Below, piece after piece: positions 1 to 7,032 of a DNA stretch of 7,032 nucleotides (position 1 is the stretch's first letter; each line of letters opens with the position of its first letter). This DNA comes from Psychroflexus sp. Lineage in GTDB: Bacteria > Bacteroidota > Bacteroidia > Flavobacteriales > Flavobacteriaceae. The translations under genes and the position numbers were made by a program. The notes below the pieces were generated by a model. The model ran no database searches. It was not told the origin of the DNA and saw only the letters and a program-made list of their open reading frames with translations. The stretch lies in assembly GCA_007116535.1 (NCBI GenBank), contig SKIG01000162.1, positions 1 to 7,032 of the forward strand, read 5' to 3'.

Positions 1-1157
1 CCAATATTAAATAGGCCTCCCGCAACGATGACTGCGTAGATTTTATACCCAAAATAGATGTAAGGAACGCTGAGAATAGTAGATATAACGACTCCTGTTG
101 TAATAAGCAACCACTTGGATTCGAGGTATTGTCGGTAAGGGATATTTTGGCTCATCATCAGCTTGTAATATTCCCTATCCCAAGAAGGTACGTAGGCGCC
201 AAAGGTGAGGAGGAATCCGCCTGTGATGAAGATTGCAGCAAAGGAGGTAATAAAAAAATTATCCTTGTAAATGTCCATGGTAAAAAAGAACAAACCATAG
301 AAAAGAAAGAAAACTGATGTTAGAACTACTTGTCTTGGGCGCACGTTTCGCCAAATTAGTCGAATGTCGTTTTTAAGGAAAGGAGCTGTGCTTCCAAAGC
401 GGTTGAGCCATCCGAGTTCCTTGGTTTCCACTTTTTCTGTTTTTTTACTGATGATGCCATCGAGGTAAAACTGATTGATAATCATTTTTTCATTTTGAAA
501 ATAGAAGGCTATGGCAATTGCTATTGGGATTAAGGTCCAATATGGCTCGTTGTAGAATGAAGAAAAAATAGCCTCTGAATAACTAAGTGCATCAAAAATT
601 TCGTAACGTCTGAGGATGAAAATTGAAGCAATCAAAGCTAAAATTCCGTAGAAATATAGGTTTGTTTTATTGATGAGAAAGTTAACAAAATTGATAATTT
701 GTGTGATAAATATACTCGCTACAAACCAACTTAGTACGCCCGTAATGCTATAACCTTTGTAAATAAGGACTGCCGAAAATGGAGCAAAGAAAAACAAGGG
801 AAGAAAGTTAAAAAAATGTACTGCTGTTTTGTTAAGTAAGTAGCGGACTACGGTTTTTCGCTTAAGGTTTAGTAAAAGATATGATTTAATTTGCATCACA
901 GGTAGTTGTTGCAAGAAAAACCGCGCTGCTAATTCGGCTAAAATCCAATAAATCAAGTATTCATTGACTATAAGAAAAGGGTCTTTTTCCGGAACGGCTT
1001 CTCTAACCATAAAGTAGGCACCTGCTCCCAAAAATAAGAAAAGAACTGAAAAGTAAAGCGCCCCAAAAACCATCATAATTTTTATGGCAAGGCTTTTTTC
1101 AAATGCAGCGGAACGTTTGAATTGTTTCCATTCGAGTGAGATAAATTTTTTGGTCAT
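1..1157 (-). CDS. DUF5687 family multi-pass membrane protein, 3' end outside window
   Basis: Read on the minus strand from ATG at 1157-1155, the frame stays open for 385 codons to the window edge, so the C-terminus and stop are missing. The translation starts MTKKFISLEWKQFKRS and is very hydrophobic. Likely membrane segments lie near residues 28-50, 62-82, 113-133, 141-161, 168-182, 205-220, 276-293, 301-322, 348-370 and from 373 on. Conserved-looking polar blocks match my memory of DUF5687: residues 75-108 (AELAARFFLQQLP, then a basic stretch), 259-275 (PFLKNDIRLIWRNVRPR) and 317-350 (FGAYVPSWDREYYKL and onward). Family members are about 480-500 residues, so roughly 100 residues are missing. 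They often sit next to an ABC-transporter ATPase, so a permease role is plausible, but that partner would lie beyond position 1 and is not seen. The gene is divergent from sucA. The leader has no Shine-Dalgarno sequence, as is usual in Bacteroidota. The family call is fairly sure; the transport role is inference. Confidence 0.82.
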   Translation of the reverse strand, partial: MTKKFISLEWKQFKRSAAFEKSLAIKIMMVFGALYFSVLFLFLGAGAYFMVREAVPEKDPFLIVNEYLIYWILAELAARFFLQQLPVMQIKSYLLLNLKRKTVVRYLLNKTAVHFFNFLPLFFFAPFSAVLIYKGYSITGVLSWFVASIFITQIINFVNFLINKTNLYFYGILALIASIFILRRYEIFDALSYSEAIFSSFYNEPYWTLIPIAIAIAFYFQNEKMIINQFYLDGIISKKTEKVETKELGWLNRFGSTAPFLKNDIRLIWRNVRPRQVVLTSVFFLFYGLFFFTMDIYKDNFFITSFAAIFITGGFLLTFGAYVPSWDREYYKLMMSQNIPYRQYLESKWLLITTGVVISTILSVPYIYFGYKIYAVIVAGGLFNI

Positions 1158-1234
1158 AAAGTTTGTTTTAGTTTATTAGTTGTGAAAGTTTTAGCAATGT
1201 TACAAAATATTCAGAAATTTCTGTTGATTGTTTT

Positions 1235-1279
1235 GGTTACTGTGGTTGCTGTTGCTACTATGGATACTATGGCTACTAT
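1235..1279. repeat. degenerate 9-bp tandem repeat, five copies
   Basis: Five consecutive 9-mers can be read: GGTTACTGT, GGTTGCTGT, TGCTACTAT, GGATACTAT and GGCTACTAT. The consensus is roughly GGNTACTAT, and the last three copies are the most alike. A diverged sixth unit (TGTTTCCTG) may follow. After the hairpin block, 1376-1393 reads CTGTTGTTT CTGTTGTGG, which resembles the same 9-base texture, so the hairpin may sit inside a once longer tract. The array is noncoding and upstream of the DUF5687 gene. Confidence 0.7.
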
Positions 1280-1308
1280 TGTTTCCTGTTCACTGCGTTT
1301 CTCGGGAT

Positions 1309-1346
1309 TAATTCCTGCCTGACTAGCGCATGCAGGCAGGCAATTA
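1309..1346. repeat. GC-rich REP-like inverted repeat (hairpin)
   Basis: CCTGCCTG (1314-1321) and CAGGCAGG (1333-1340) are perfect 8-bp inverted arms around an 11-base centre. The stem extends by TAATT (1309-1313) pairing with AATTA (1342-1346) if one C at 1341 bulges out, giving 13 pairs. It stands out as GC-rich in AT-rich DNA. It is not followed by a T-run and no gene ends here, so it is unlikely to be an ordinary terminator. It looks like a dispersed palindromic (REP-like) unit. Confidence 0.7.
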
Positions 1347-1362
1347 CGCAATTACAAATTGC
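1340..1362. repeat. 8-bp tandem duplication running into a perfect palindrome
   Basis: GCAATTAC occurs twice back to back (1340-1347, 1348-1355). The second copy also forms a palindrome: GCAATT (1348-1353), three-base loop ACA, AATTGC (1357-1362). It abuts and partly overlaps the right arm of the GC-rich hairpin, so the two are probably parts of one composite element. Confidence 0.6.
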
Positions 1363-1415
1363 TATTTCATTGAATCTGTTGTTTCTGTTGTGGGTCAATT
1401 TTTTTTACAGAGTTT

Positions 1416-1531
1416 TTTGAACCATTTACCTTTTCTGATAGCGAGTTATGAGTAGATAAAAATCATTATAAGATATTCTGATAATTAGTTTGTTTTGAAG
1501 ATTATTTGGAGCAATGTTTAAATGGTTCAAA
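1416..1531. repeat. 13-bp inverted repeat bounding a 116-base segment
   Basis: TTTGAACCATTTA (1416-1428) is exactly the reverse complement of TAAATGGTTCAAA (1519-1531), with 90 bases between. No target-site duplication is seen next to the arms and no gene lies inside. It may be the termini of a tiny nonautonomous element, a paired protein-binding site, or chance. A perfect 13-bp match at this distance is uncommon but not impossible in AT-rich DNA. Confidence 0.5.
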
Positions 1532-1853
1532 TGCTTACATTTAGTTTTGATTCTTAAACTTAGGCGATTTTTTGATTCTAATGCTAAATGATTACAAACT
1601 CAATTTATACAAAGAGGAAAGCAAAAAAATCCTTTCTGTATGTTCGGTTTGTAGGTGACTTTAAAATCACAATCTAAAACGATTGAGTTTAGCCAATTTT
1701 GATTGCTTCAAATAGTATTTCTAGACATCTTTTTTTGTATAAAAATGTGATTTATTAAATTTTTATTCGCTTAAATTCCTAAAAAATGAATTTTAACACA
1801 CATATTTTTAGAATTCTGAAAATTCGCTTGTTAGCTTAGAATATTGGAAATAA

Positions 1854-1874
1854 TTAACAGCTAAATGCTGTTAA
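1854..1874. promoter_or_regulatory. perfect palindrome upstream of sucA -7 box, candidate operator
   Basis: TTAACAGC (1854-1861) and GCTGTTAA (1867-1874) are perfect inverted arms around TAAAT. The palindrome ends six bases before the -7 box and covers the place where a -33 element would be. No good TTTG/TTG is seen at the expected spacing. This position suits a dimeric transcription factor that either blocks polymerase or replaces the missing -33 contact. The symmetry and position are seen; the regulatory role is inferred. Confidence 0.5.
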
Positions 1875-1879
1875 AGTTG

Positions 1880-1887
1880 TAAATTTG
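1880..1887 (+). promoter_or_regulatory. sucA -7 box (TAnnTTTG)
   Basis: TAAATTTG exactly fits the -7 consensus TAnnTTTG of the Bacteroidota housekeeping sigma factor. It would start transcription near 1893 and give a leader of about 25 bases before the sucA ATG at 1919. There is no clear -33 element; that space is filled by the palindrome at 1854-1874. Confidence 0.55.
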
Positions 1888-1918
1888 CGATTCAAATTAG
1901 AAATCGTTTTTTCCTACT

Positions 1919-4738
1919 ATGGACCAATTTTCTTTTCTTAACGCGATACACCCATCGTACTTAGCAGATTTATACAATCAATATTTACAAAACCCTGATA
2001 GCATTGAGCCAAGTTGGCGTGCATTTTTTCAAGGTTTCGACTTTGCAAACCAAGGCGAGCAGCTTGTTGAAACAATTGAAGTGACGCACCCTGCTTTTCA
2101 AGAAACACAATCGGTGGCAATTCCTGAAAATCTGCGCAAGGAATTCCAAGTAATTAACTTGATTGATGCTTACCGTCATCGTGGACATTTGTTCACCAAA
2201 ACAAATCCTGTTCGAGACAGGAGAACCTACACGCCAAATTTGGATATTCAAAACTTTGGGCTTTCAAACGATGATCTTTCAACAGAGTTTGAAGCAGGAG
2301 AGCTTGTTGGTATAGGGAAAGCATCTTTGAAGAAAATTATTGACTTTTTAGAAAATGTGTTCTGCGATTCAATTGGAGTTGAGTTCGCTTATATCAGAAA
2401 ACCTGAGGAAGTGGAGTGGATTCATAACAAAATCTACCACAACCAAAACCAACCCAATTTTTCTTCTGAAAAGAAAAAGAATATTTTGCGTAAGCTAAAC
2501 GAGGCTGTTTCATTTGAAACTTTCTTGCACAAGAGCTTTGTCGGTCAAAAGCGTTTTTCACTCGAAGGAAATGAAAGTTTGATTCCCGCACTAGATGCGC
2601 TAATTGAAGGTGCTGCAGACAGAGGTGTGCAAGAATTTGTAATGGGAATGGCTCACAGAGGTCGCCTAAACACCCTAGCAAACATCTTTGGGAAAGACAC
2701 CAAAGACATTTTCAATGAATTTGAAGGAAAAGACTATGATGTTGAAGGCTTCGATGGTGATGTAAAATACCACCTTGGTTGGACTTCTATCAGAAAAACA
2801 GACTCAGGAAAAGAAATTAACTTAAATATTGCGCCCAATCCTTCGCATTTAGAAACTGTTGGAGCAGTAGTGCAAGGAATTGCGCGTGCAAAACAAGACG
2901 ACCATCACCTTGGGCAAGAACAAAATGTGTTACCTATTGTAGTTCATGGAGATGCAGCGATTTCAGGGCAAGGAATTGCTTACGAAATTGTACAAATGGC
3001 GCAATTAGATGGCTACAAAACACAAGGAACAATCCATATTGTGGTCAATAACCAAATTGGTTTTACAACGAATTATATTGATGGACGTTCATCAACTTAT
3101 TGTACCGATGTAGGTAAAGTTACTTTGTCGCCTGTATTGCACGTAAATGCAGATGATGCAGAAGCAGTTGTTCATGCAATGGAATTTGCTTTAGACTACC
3201 GAATGACTTTCGGAAAAGATGTGTTTATCGACTTGCTTGGTTACAGAAAATACGGACATAACGAAGGTGATGAACCACGTATTACACAACCTAAATTATA
3301 TAAAGCTATTGCTAAGCATGATAACCCAAGAGATATCTATGCTAAACAACTTATTAGTGAAGGCGAAATAGACCAAGCTTTTGTAGATGAATTAGAGAAA
3401 AACTACAAAGCTAAATTAGAAGATTCTTTTGAGAGTTCAAAAAAAGAAAGTAATACAGTGATTACCCCTATTCTTCAAGAAGAGTGGAGTGGTTACGAGT
3501 ATGGAAATGTTGCAGACATGCTTCAGCCCGTAGATACTACTTTTGACTTGGATGAATTGAGCAAGCTTGCAGAAGCCATCACAACTTTACCTAAGGATAA
3601 AAAATTCCTCAAAAAAACAGCACGACTTATTGATAATCGCAAGAAAATGTTCTTCGAAAGTAATCAACTAGATTGGGCAATGGGAGAGCTACTAGCTTAT
3701 GCAACTTTACTTAAAGAAGGGCATGATGTACGTATTTCAGGACAAGATGTAGAACGAGGAACTTTCTCTCACCGTCACGCTGTAATAAAAGTAGAAGATA
3801 GCGAAGAAGAAGTAATCTTACACGACCATATTTCTGAAGATCAAGCTAAGTTCTACATATACAACTCCTTACTTTCTGAATATGCCGTTGTTGGATTTGA
3901 CTATGGTTATGCTATGGCAAGTCCAAAGACACTAACTATTTGGGAAGCGCAATTTGGTGATTTCAGTAACGGAGCTCAAATCATGATTGATCAGTACATT
4001 TCTTCTGCGGAAGATAAGTGGAAAACTCAAAATGGTTTGGTAATGTTACTTCCACACGGTTACGAAGGTCAAGGACCTGAACACTCCTCAGCTCGAATTG
4101 AGCGTTACCTTCAACTTTGTGCGAAAGACAATATGTATGTTGCGAATTGTACTACGCCAGCTAACTTATATCATTTGTTGAGACGCCAAGTGAAGATTAA
4201 TTTCAGAAAGCCATTGGTGGTATTTACACCTAAGAGCTTACTTCGTCATCCAAAAGTACTTTCGACTAAGGAAGATTTGGCCAACGGAACTTTCATGCCA
4301 GTTATTGATGATGCTTCGGCAAATGTAAAGGAAGTTAAAACACTAGTTTTTGTTTCAGGTAAGTTTTACTATGATTTACTTAAACGAAAAGAAGAGGAGG
4401 GAAGAAACGACGTAGCTTTAGTAAGAGTAGAACAATTATTTCCGATTCCTGATGATGAATTAGATGTAATTATTGCGAAATACAAAAATGCAGACGATAT
4501 AGTATTTGCTCAAGAAGAGCCGATGAATATGGGAGCTTATACGCATTTCTTGTTACAGTATGAACCAACGAGAAATTTCAGAGTTTGTAGCGGACGCTTG
4601 TACAGCTCTCCTGCTGCGGGAAGTGCTGCTCGATTCCAAAAGAGACACGACGAAATTATTGATTATGTTTTTGACAAGACCAAAAACAATAATATATTGA
4701 ATTACAAAAAGAATAAACTTAAAAATACCAAATCCTAA
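1919..4738 (+). CDS. sucA: 2-oxoglutarate dehydrogenase E1 component
   Basis: This is the thiamine-diphosphate-dependent E1 subunit (EC 1.2.4.2), which decarboxylates 2-oxoglutarate and succinylates the lipoyl arm of E2 in the TCA cycle. The 939-residue length fits the family. The N-terminus [19 protein letters not shown] is the conserved segment typical of OGDH E1. HRGHL near residue 87 follows the linker. Active-site blocks are GMAHRGRLN (243-251, with H246), PNPSHLE (306-312, with H310) and GHNEGDEP (446-453). The ThDP/Mg motif runs from GDAAISGQG (344-352) to VNNQIGF (376-382). The pyrimidine-domain block [16 protein letters not shown] starts at 607, and [14 protein letters not shown] starts at 713, with H722. 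No key residue appears to be missing. The last 21 residues (919-939) are a Lys/Asn-rich tail beyond the usual end. There is no Shine-Dalgarno sequence, and this start matches the family N-terminus. sucB follows five bases after the stop. Confidence 0.97.
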   Translation: MDQFSFLNAIHPSYLADLYNQYLQNPDSIEPSWRAFFQGFDFANQGEQLVETIEVTHPAFQETQSVAIPENLRKEFQVINLIDAYRHRGHLFTKTNPVRDRRTYTPNLDIQNFGLSNDDLSTEFEAGELVGIGKASLKKIIDFLENVFCDSIGVEFAYIRKPEEVEWIHNKIYHNQNQPNFSSEKKKNILRKLNEAVSFETFLHKSFVGQKRFSLEGNESLIPALDALIEGAADRGVQEFVMGMAHRGRLNTLANIFGKDTKDIFNEFEGKDYDVEGFDGDVKYHLGWTSIRKTDSGKEINLNIAPNPSHLETVGAVVQGIARAKQDDHHLGQEQNVLPIVVHGDAAISGQGIAYEIVQMAQLDGYKTQGTIHIVVNNQIGFTTNYIDGRSSTYCTDVGKVTLSPVLHVNADDAEAVVHAMEFALDYRMTFGKDVFIDLLGYRKYGHNEGDEPRITQPKLYKAIAKHDNPRDIYAKQLISEGEIDQAFVDELEKNYKAKLEDSFESSKKESNTVITPILQEEWSGYEYGNVADMLQPVDTTFDLDELSKLAEAITTLPKDKKFLKKTARLIDNRKKMFFESNQLDWAMGELLAYATLLKEGHDVRISGQDVERGTFSHRHAVIKVEDSEEEVILHDHISEDQAKFYIYNSLLSEYAVVGFDYGYAMASPKTLTIWEAQFGDFSNGAQIMIDQYISSAEDKWKTQNGLVMLLPHGYEGQGPEHSSARIERYLQLCAKDNMYVANCTTPANLYHLLRRQVKINFRKPLVVFTPKSLLRHPKVLSTKEDLANGTFMPVIDDASANVKEVKTLVFVSGKFYYDLLKRKEEEGRNDVALVRVEQLFPIPDDELDVIIAKYKNADDIVFAQEEPMNMGAYTHFLLQYEPTRNFRVCSGRLYSSPAAGSAARFQKRHDEIIDYVFDKTKNNNILNYKKNKLKNTKS

Positions 4739-4743
4739 ATCAT

Positions 4744-6006
4744 ATGGTTTTAGAAATGAAAGTCCCTTCACCGGGCGAGTCAATTAGCGAAGTAGAAATC
4801 GCAGAATGGTTAGTCCAAGATGGCGACTACGTTGAAAAAGATCAGGCAATTGCAGAAGTAGATAGCGATAAAGCTACCTTGGAACTTCCTGCTGAAGCAA
4901 GTGGTGTTATTACGTTGAAAGCTGAAGAAGGCGATGTAGTTGAGGTAGGTCAAGTAGTTTGCTTGATAGACACAGATGCTGAAGCCCCATCAGGAGATAA
5001 AAAAGAAGAGAAGAAAGAAGATTCTTCTAAAGAAGAAGCACCAAAAGAAGAGAAGAAAGATAAGTCTTCGCAAGAGTCAAAAGAAATCCCTCCTTCGGAG
5101 GGGGAAGGGGAGGCCAAGAGCTATGCTTCAGGAACTCCTTCTCCCGCGGCTAAGAAAACCTTGGATGAAAAAGGAATCGACGCCAAAGATGTTCAAGGAA
5201 CAGGTCGTGATGGTAGAATCACAAAGCAAGATGCGGTAAAAGCTCAAGGAAAACCTTCTATGGGAACTCCTGGTCCAGGAAAACGAAGCGAAAAACGTTC
5301 TAAGCTTTCTATGTTACGAAGAAAAGTTGCAGAACGCTTGGTGAGTGCTAAAAACGAAACGGCCATGTTAACTACCTTTAACGAGGTAAATATGAAGCCA
5401 ATTTTTGACTTACGTAACCAATACAAAGAAGAATTCAAGGAACGTCACGGTGTTGGACTTGGATTTATGTCTTTCTTTACATTGGCTGTTGTTCGTGCTT
5501 TGGATGAATATCCTGCGGTAAATTCGATGATCGACGGTAAAGAAATGATAACTTACGATTATAAAGACATCAGTATTGCTGTTTCAGGACCAAAAGGATT
5601 GATGGTTCCTGTTATCCGAAATGCCGAAAACTTAAGTTTCAGAGGAGTAGAGCAAGAAGTAAAGCGTTTAGCCCTTCGTGCTCGTGACGGTAAAATTACT
5701 GTAGATGAAATGACAGGAGGAACCTTTACTATTTCTAATGGAGGTGTCTTTGGTTCCATGATGTCTACACCAATCATCAATCCTCCTCAAAGTGGTATTT
5801 TAGGAATGCACAATATTGTAGAGCGTCCAATGGCTGTAGATGGTAAAGTAGTTATTTTACCAATGATGTATTTGGCACTTTCGTATGACCACCGAATTAT
5901 TGATGGTCGTGAGTCTGTTGGATTCTTAGTAGAAATCAAAAAAGCTCTTGAAAATCCCGTTGAATTATTAATGAATGGCGATGTCAAGAAAGCTTTAGAA
6001 TTATAA
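4744..6006 (+). CDS. sucB: dihydrolipoyllysine-residue succinyltransferase, E2 of 2-oxoglutarate dehydrogenase
   Basis: This is the E2 core of the 2-oxoglutarate dehydrogenase complex (EC 2.3.1.61), which passes the succinyl group from lipoamide to CoA. Residues 2-77 are a single lipoyl domain with the attachment lysine K43 in DSDKATLE. Residues 78-130 are a charged linker instead of the common Ala/Pro-rich one. Residues 131-168 are the peripheral-subunit-binding domain ([10 protein letters not shown] to the [13 protein letters not shown] motif). Residues from about 185 to the end are the acyltransferase domain, with [10 protein letters not shown] (325-334) and the catalytic motif DHRIIDG (H383, D387). 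The 420-residue length is slightly above the roughly 405 of E. coli SucB, and the linker accounts for the surplus. The pairing with sucA and the single lipoyl domain argue against a pyruvate or branched-chain E2. The gene starts five bases after sucA without a Shine-Dalgarno sequence, so translation is probably coupled. A terminator follows; E3 (lpd) is not nearby. Confidence 0.96.
   Translation: MVLEMKVPSPGESISEVEIAEWLVQDGDYVEKDQAIAEVDSDKATLELPAEASGVITLKAEEGDVVEVGQVVCLIDTDAEAPSGDKKEEKKEDSSKEEAPKEEKKDKSSQESKEIPPSEGEGEAKSYASGTPSPAAKKTLDEKGIDAKDVQGTGRDGRITKQDAVKAQGKPSMGTPGPGKRSEKRSKLSMLRRKVAERLVSAKNETAMLTTFNEVNMKPIFDLRNQYKEEFKERHGVGLGFMSFFTLAVVRALDEYPAVNSMIDGKEMITYDYKDISIAVSGPKGLMVPVIRNAENLSFRGVEQEVKRLALRARDGKITVDEMTGGTFTISNGGVFGSMMSTPIINPPQSGILGMHNIVERPMAVDGKVVILPMMYLALSYDHRIIDGRESVGFLVEIKKALENPVELLMNGDVKKALEL
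5002..5085 (+). repeat. in-frame 42-bp tandem duplication in the sucB linker
   Basis: Two 14-codon units encode [14 protein letters not shown] (residues 87-100) and [14 protein letters not shown] (101-114). The first 18 bases, with the base just before each unit, are identical in both copies (5001-5018 and 5043-5060). The duplication keeps the reading frame and lengthens the Lys/Glu-rich flexible linker between the lipoyl and E3/E1-binding domains. Confidence 0.75.
5087..5114 (+). repeat. GC-rich REP-like palindromic element within sucB coding sequence
   Basis: CCCTCC (5088-5093) and GGAGGG (5097-5102) form a perfect 6-bp stem with a TTC loop, followed by the purine tract GGAAGGGGAGG. It is translated in frame as about residues 115-124 ([10 protein letters not shown]). 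The composition is unlike the AAG/GAA-rich DNA before it. Sequences of this kind (CCTCC-TTCGGAGG-GGGAAGGGGAGG) are, from memory, a common dispersed repeat in Bacteroidota genomes, usually intergenic. An insertion into a tolerant linker is inferred. Confidence 0.6.
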
Positions 6007-6027
6007 GACATTAATATTCTAATGAAT

Positions 6028-6060
6028 AACCTCAGTTCGTTTTCGAGCTGAGGTTTTTTT
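6028..6060 (+). terminator. intrinsic terminator of the sucAB operon
   Basis: AACCTCAGTTCG (6028-6039) pairs with CGAGCTGAGGTT (6044-6055) to give a 12-bp stem with one G-T wobble and a TTTT loop. It runs directly into seven T residues (6054-6060). It lies 21 bases after the sucB stop, so it closes the sucA-sucB transcript and separates it from the reductase gene. Confidence 0.9.
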
Positions 6061-6104
6061 ATTTATAAAAATACTATGCATACATAATAAATTCATAAAA
6101 TCAC

Positions 6105-6134
6105 TTTGTACAAAAAGCAAAATGTTTACTTTTA
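6105..6134 (+). promoter_or_regulatory. candidate promoter of the dienoyl-CoA reductase gene
   Basis: TTTG (6105-6108) is followed after 18 bases by TACTTTTA (6127-6134), one mismatch from the Bacteroidota -7 consensus TAnnTTTG. The spacing is close to the usual value. Transcription would begin roughly at 6140, giving a short leader before the ATG at 6151. A promoter is expected here because a strong terminator lies just upstream. Confidence 0.4.
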
Positions 6135-6150
6135 AGCAAATTATTAATCT

Positions 6151-7032
6151 ATGGATTTCAAAGCAAAAATGCTTCGTGATGATGCATTAAAAGGGAAAAA
6201 TATTGTCGTAACAGGAGGAGGAAGCGGATTAGGACTTTCTATGACTCGTTACTTTTTAGAATTAGGAGCATCGGTAGTTATTACCTCTCGTAACTTAGAA
6301 AAACTTCAAAAAGCAGCAGCCGAATTAGAAGAAGAAACTGGTGGGAAATGTGTCCCACTTCAGTGTGATGTAAGACATTACGAAGAAGTAGAGAAAATGC
6401 TTGAGCAAGCTCACGCTTCACTAGGAGAAATACATGTACTTCTGAATAATGCGGCGGGTAATTTCATTTCCCCAACCGAACGACTTTCAAGTAATGCTTT
6501 TGATACTATCATCGATATTGTGCTAAAAGGCACCAAGAATTGTACGTTGGCTTTAGGTAAATATTGGATAGACAAAAAACAATCTGAGCGAACAGTACTG
6601 AATATAGTGACTACCTATGCTTGGACAGGCTCGGCTTACGTAGTGCCAAGTGCTACTGCCAAAGCAGGTGTCTTAGCGATGACTCGCTCACTTGCTGTAG
6701 AATGGGCAAAGTATGGAATTCGATTTAATGCTATTGCGCCAGGGCCATTCCCCACCAAAGGGGCTTGGGATAGACTGCTTCCGGGAGACTTGAAAGAAAA
6801 ATTCGATCTTGCTAAAAAAGTACCACTAAAAAGAGTAGGCGACCACCAAGAGTTAGCCAATCTCGCTGCGTACTTAGTTTCAGATTTCTCTCATTATTTA
6901 AACGGAGAAGTCATTACCATCGATGGTGGTGAATGGCTAAAGGGAGCAGGGCAATTCAACTTACTCGAAATGGTTCCCGAAGAAATGTGGGATATGCTTG
7001 AAATGATGATAAAATCAAAAAAACAGTCGTAA
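6151..7032 (+). CDS. SDR-family 2,4-dienoyl-CoA reductase, DECR1-like
   Basis: Predicted NADPH-dependent reductase acting on 2,4-dienoyl-CoA intermediates, an auxiliary step in beta-oxidation of unsaturated fatty acids; probably cytosolic, with no signal peptide or membrane segment. The 293-residue protein has the SDR Rossmann motif TGGGSGLG (21-28), S46-R47 after the second strand, which fits NADPH preference, CDV (72-74) and NNAAGN (99-104). The stretch NNAAGNFISPTERLS and the blocks around TGS...VVPSATAKAG (159-173) and PGP (197-199) closely resemble mammalian mitochondrial DECR1 as I remember it, including the C-terminal part after DGGEW. The usual YxxxK tyrosine is replaced by S167 (S-x3-K171), and Y156 lies 11 residues earlier, the same geometry as DECR1 Y199/S210/K214. 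This differs from E. coli FadH, an unrelated flavin/iron-sulfur enzyme. The stop codon is the last three bases of the window. The main alternative is another acyl-CoA-acting SDR. Confidence 0.85.
   Translation: MDFKAKMLRDDALKGKNIVVTGGGSGLGLSMTRYFLELGASVVITSRNLEKLQKAAAELEEETGGKCVPLQCDVRHYEEVEKMLEQAHASLGEIHVLLNNAAGNFISPTERLSSNAFDTIIDIVLKGTKNCTLALGKYWIDKKQSERTVLNIVTTYAWTGSAYVVPSATAKAGVLAMTRSLAVEWAKYGIRFNAIAPGPFPTKGAWDRLLPGDLKEKFDLAKKVPLKRVGDHQELANLAAYLVSDFSHYLNGEVITIDGGEWLKGAGQFNLLEMVPEEMWDMLEMMIKSKKQS

Larger units (their letters stand above)
1158..1918. other. 761-base divergent intergenic region, repeat-rich, no convincing gene
   Basis: This stretch separates the divergent starts of the DUF5687 gene and sucA and should hold both promoters. 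I found no open frame with protein-like composition on either strand. The half nearer the membrane gene (1235-1393) is a cluster of short tandem and inverted repeats. The middle (1416-1531) is bounded by a 13-bp inverted repeat. Positions 1532-1853 are plain AT-rich sequence with only weak repeats. The last 65 bases carry the palindrome and -7 box of sucA. It is long for a gap in front of a housekeeping gene, and part of it may be remains of repeat elements. Confidence 0.7.

Noticed and set aside
129..317. Plus-strand open frame of 62 codons
   Set aside because: It lies wholly antisense to the long DUF5687 coding frame, and its product is low-complexity and K/E-rich with no family features.
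1195..1202. Minus-strand TAACATTG as a -7 box for the DUF5687 gene
   Set aside because: It is one mismatch from TAnnTTTG and has no -33 element at a suitable distance, so I do not call it.
1314..1340. GC-rich hairpin as a transcription terminator
   Set aside because: No T-run follows on either strand and both flanking genes point away from it.
1545..1579. Direct repeat TTTTGATTCT, two copies 25 bases apart start to start
   Set aside because: It is only 10 bases, AT-rich and present in two copies, which is too weak to call an iteron or binding-site array.
1596..1690. 9-bp inverted repeat AAACTCAAT / ATTGAGTTT
   Set aside because: A 9-bp match 77 bases apart is expected by chance in AT-rich DNA of this length.
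4553..4783. Minus-strand frame of 76 codons across the sucA-sucB junction
   Set aside because: It is antisense to two well-supported genes and shows no recognisable protein features.
4976..5239. Plus-strand frame of 87 codons inside sucB
   Set aside because: It is a frame-shifted reading of the Lys/Glu-rich linker; the Lys/Arg-rich product is a by-product of the AAG/GAA-rich sequence.

Overview
The window looks like a chromosomal segment from a member of the Bacteroidota. The evidence is AT-rich DNA, start codons with A/T-rich leaders and no clear Shine-Dalgarno sequence, a perfect Bacteroidota-type -7 box (TAnnTTTG) ahead of sucA, a 2-oxoglutarate dehydrogenase E1 whose N-terminus has the typical Bacteroidota form, and a DUF5687 membrane protein, a family I know mainly from this phylum. 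I cannot name the genus.

Layout. Positions 1-1157 (minus strand) hold the first 385 residues of a DUF5687 multi-pass membrane protein whose C-terminus lies outside the window. Positions 1158-1918 are a 761-base divergent intergenic region without a convincing gene. It is rich in small repeats: a degenerate 9-bp tandem array, a GC-rich REP-like hairpin, an 8-bp tandem duplication that runs into a palindrome, and a 13-bp inverted repeat with arms 90 bases apart. It ends with a perfect 8-bp-arm palindrome directly upstream of the sucA -7 box. Positions 1919-6006 hold sucA and sucB, five bases apart, which encode the E1 and E2 subunits of the 2-oxoglutarate dehydrogenase complex. A strong intrinsic terminator follows at 6028-6060. 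A separate promoter and gene at 6151-7032 encode an SDR-family reductase that closely resembles mitochondrial 2,4-dienoyl-CoA reductase (DECR1).

Function. SucA and SucB, with a lipoamide dehydrogenase (E3) encoded elsewhere, convert 2-oxoglutarate to succinyl-CoA in the TCA cycle. The DECR-like enzyme would let unsaturated fatty acids enter beta-oxidation, whose acetyl-CoA feeds the same cycle. The terminator shows it is a separate transcription unit. The DUF5687 protein is probably an ABC-exporter-like permease and is unrelated to the metabolic genes.

I found no clearly new multi-gene system. The most interesting points are the sequence-plastic linker of SucB (an in-frame 14-residue duplication followed directly by a coding REP-like hairpin), the candidate operator at the sucAB promoter, the DECR1-type shifted active site of the SDR enzyme, and the repeat cluster in the large intergenic region.
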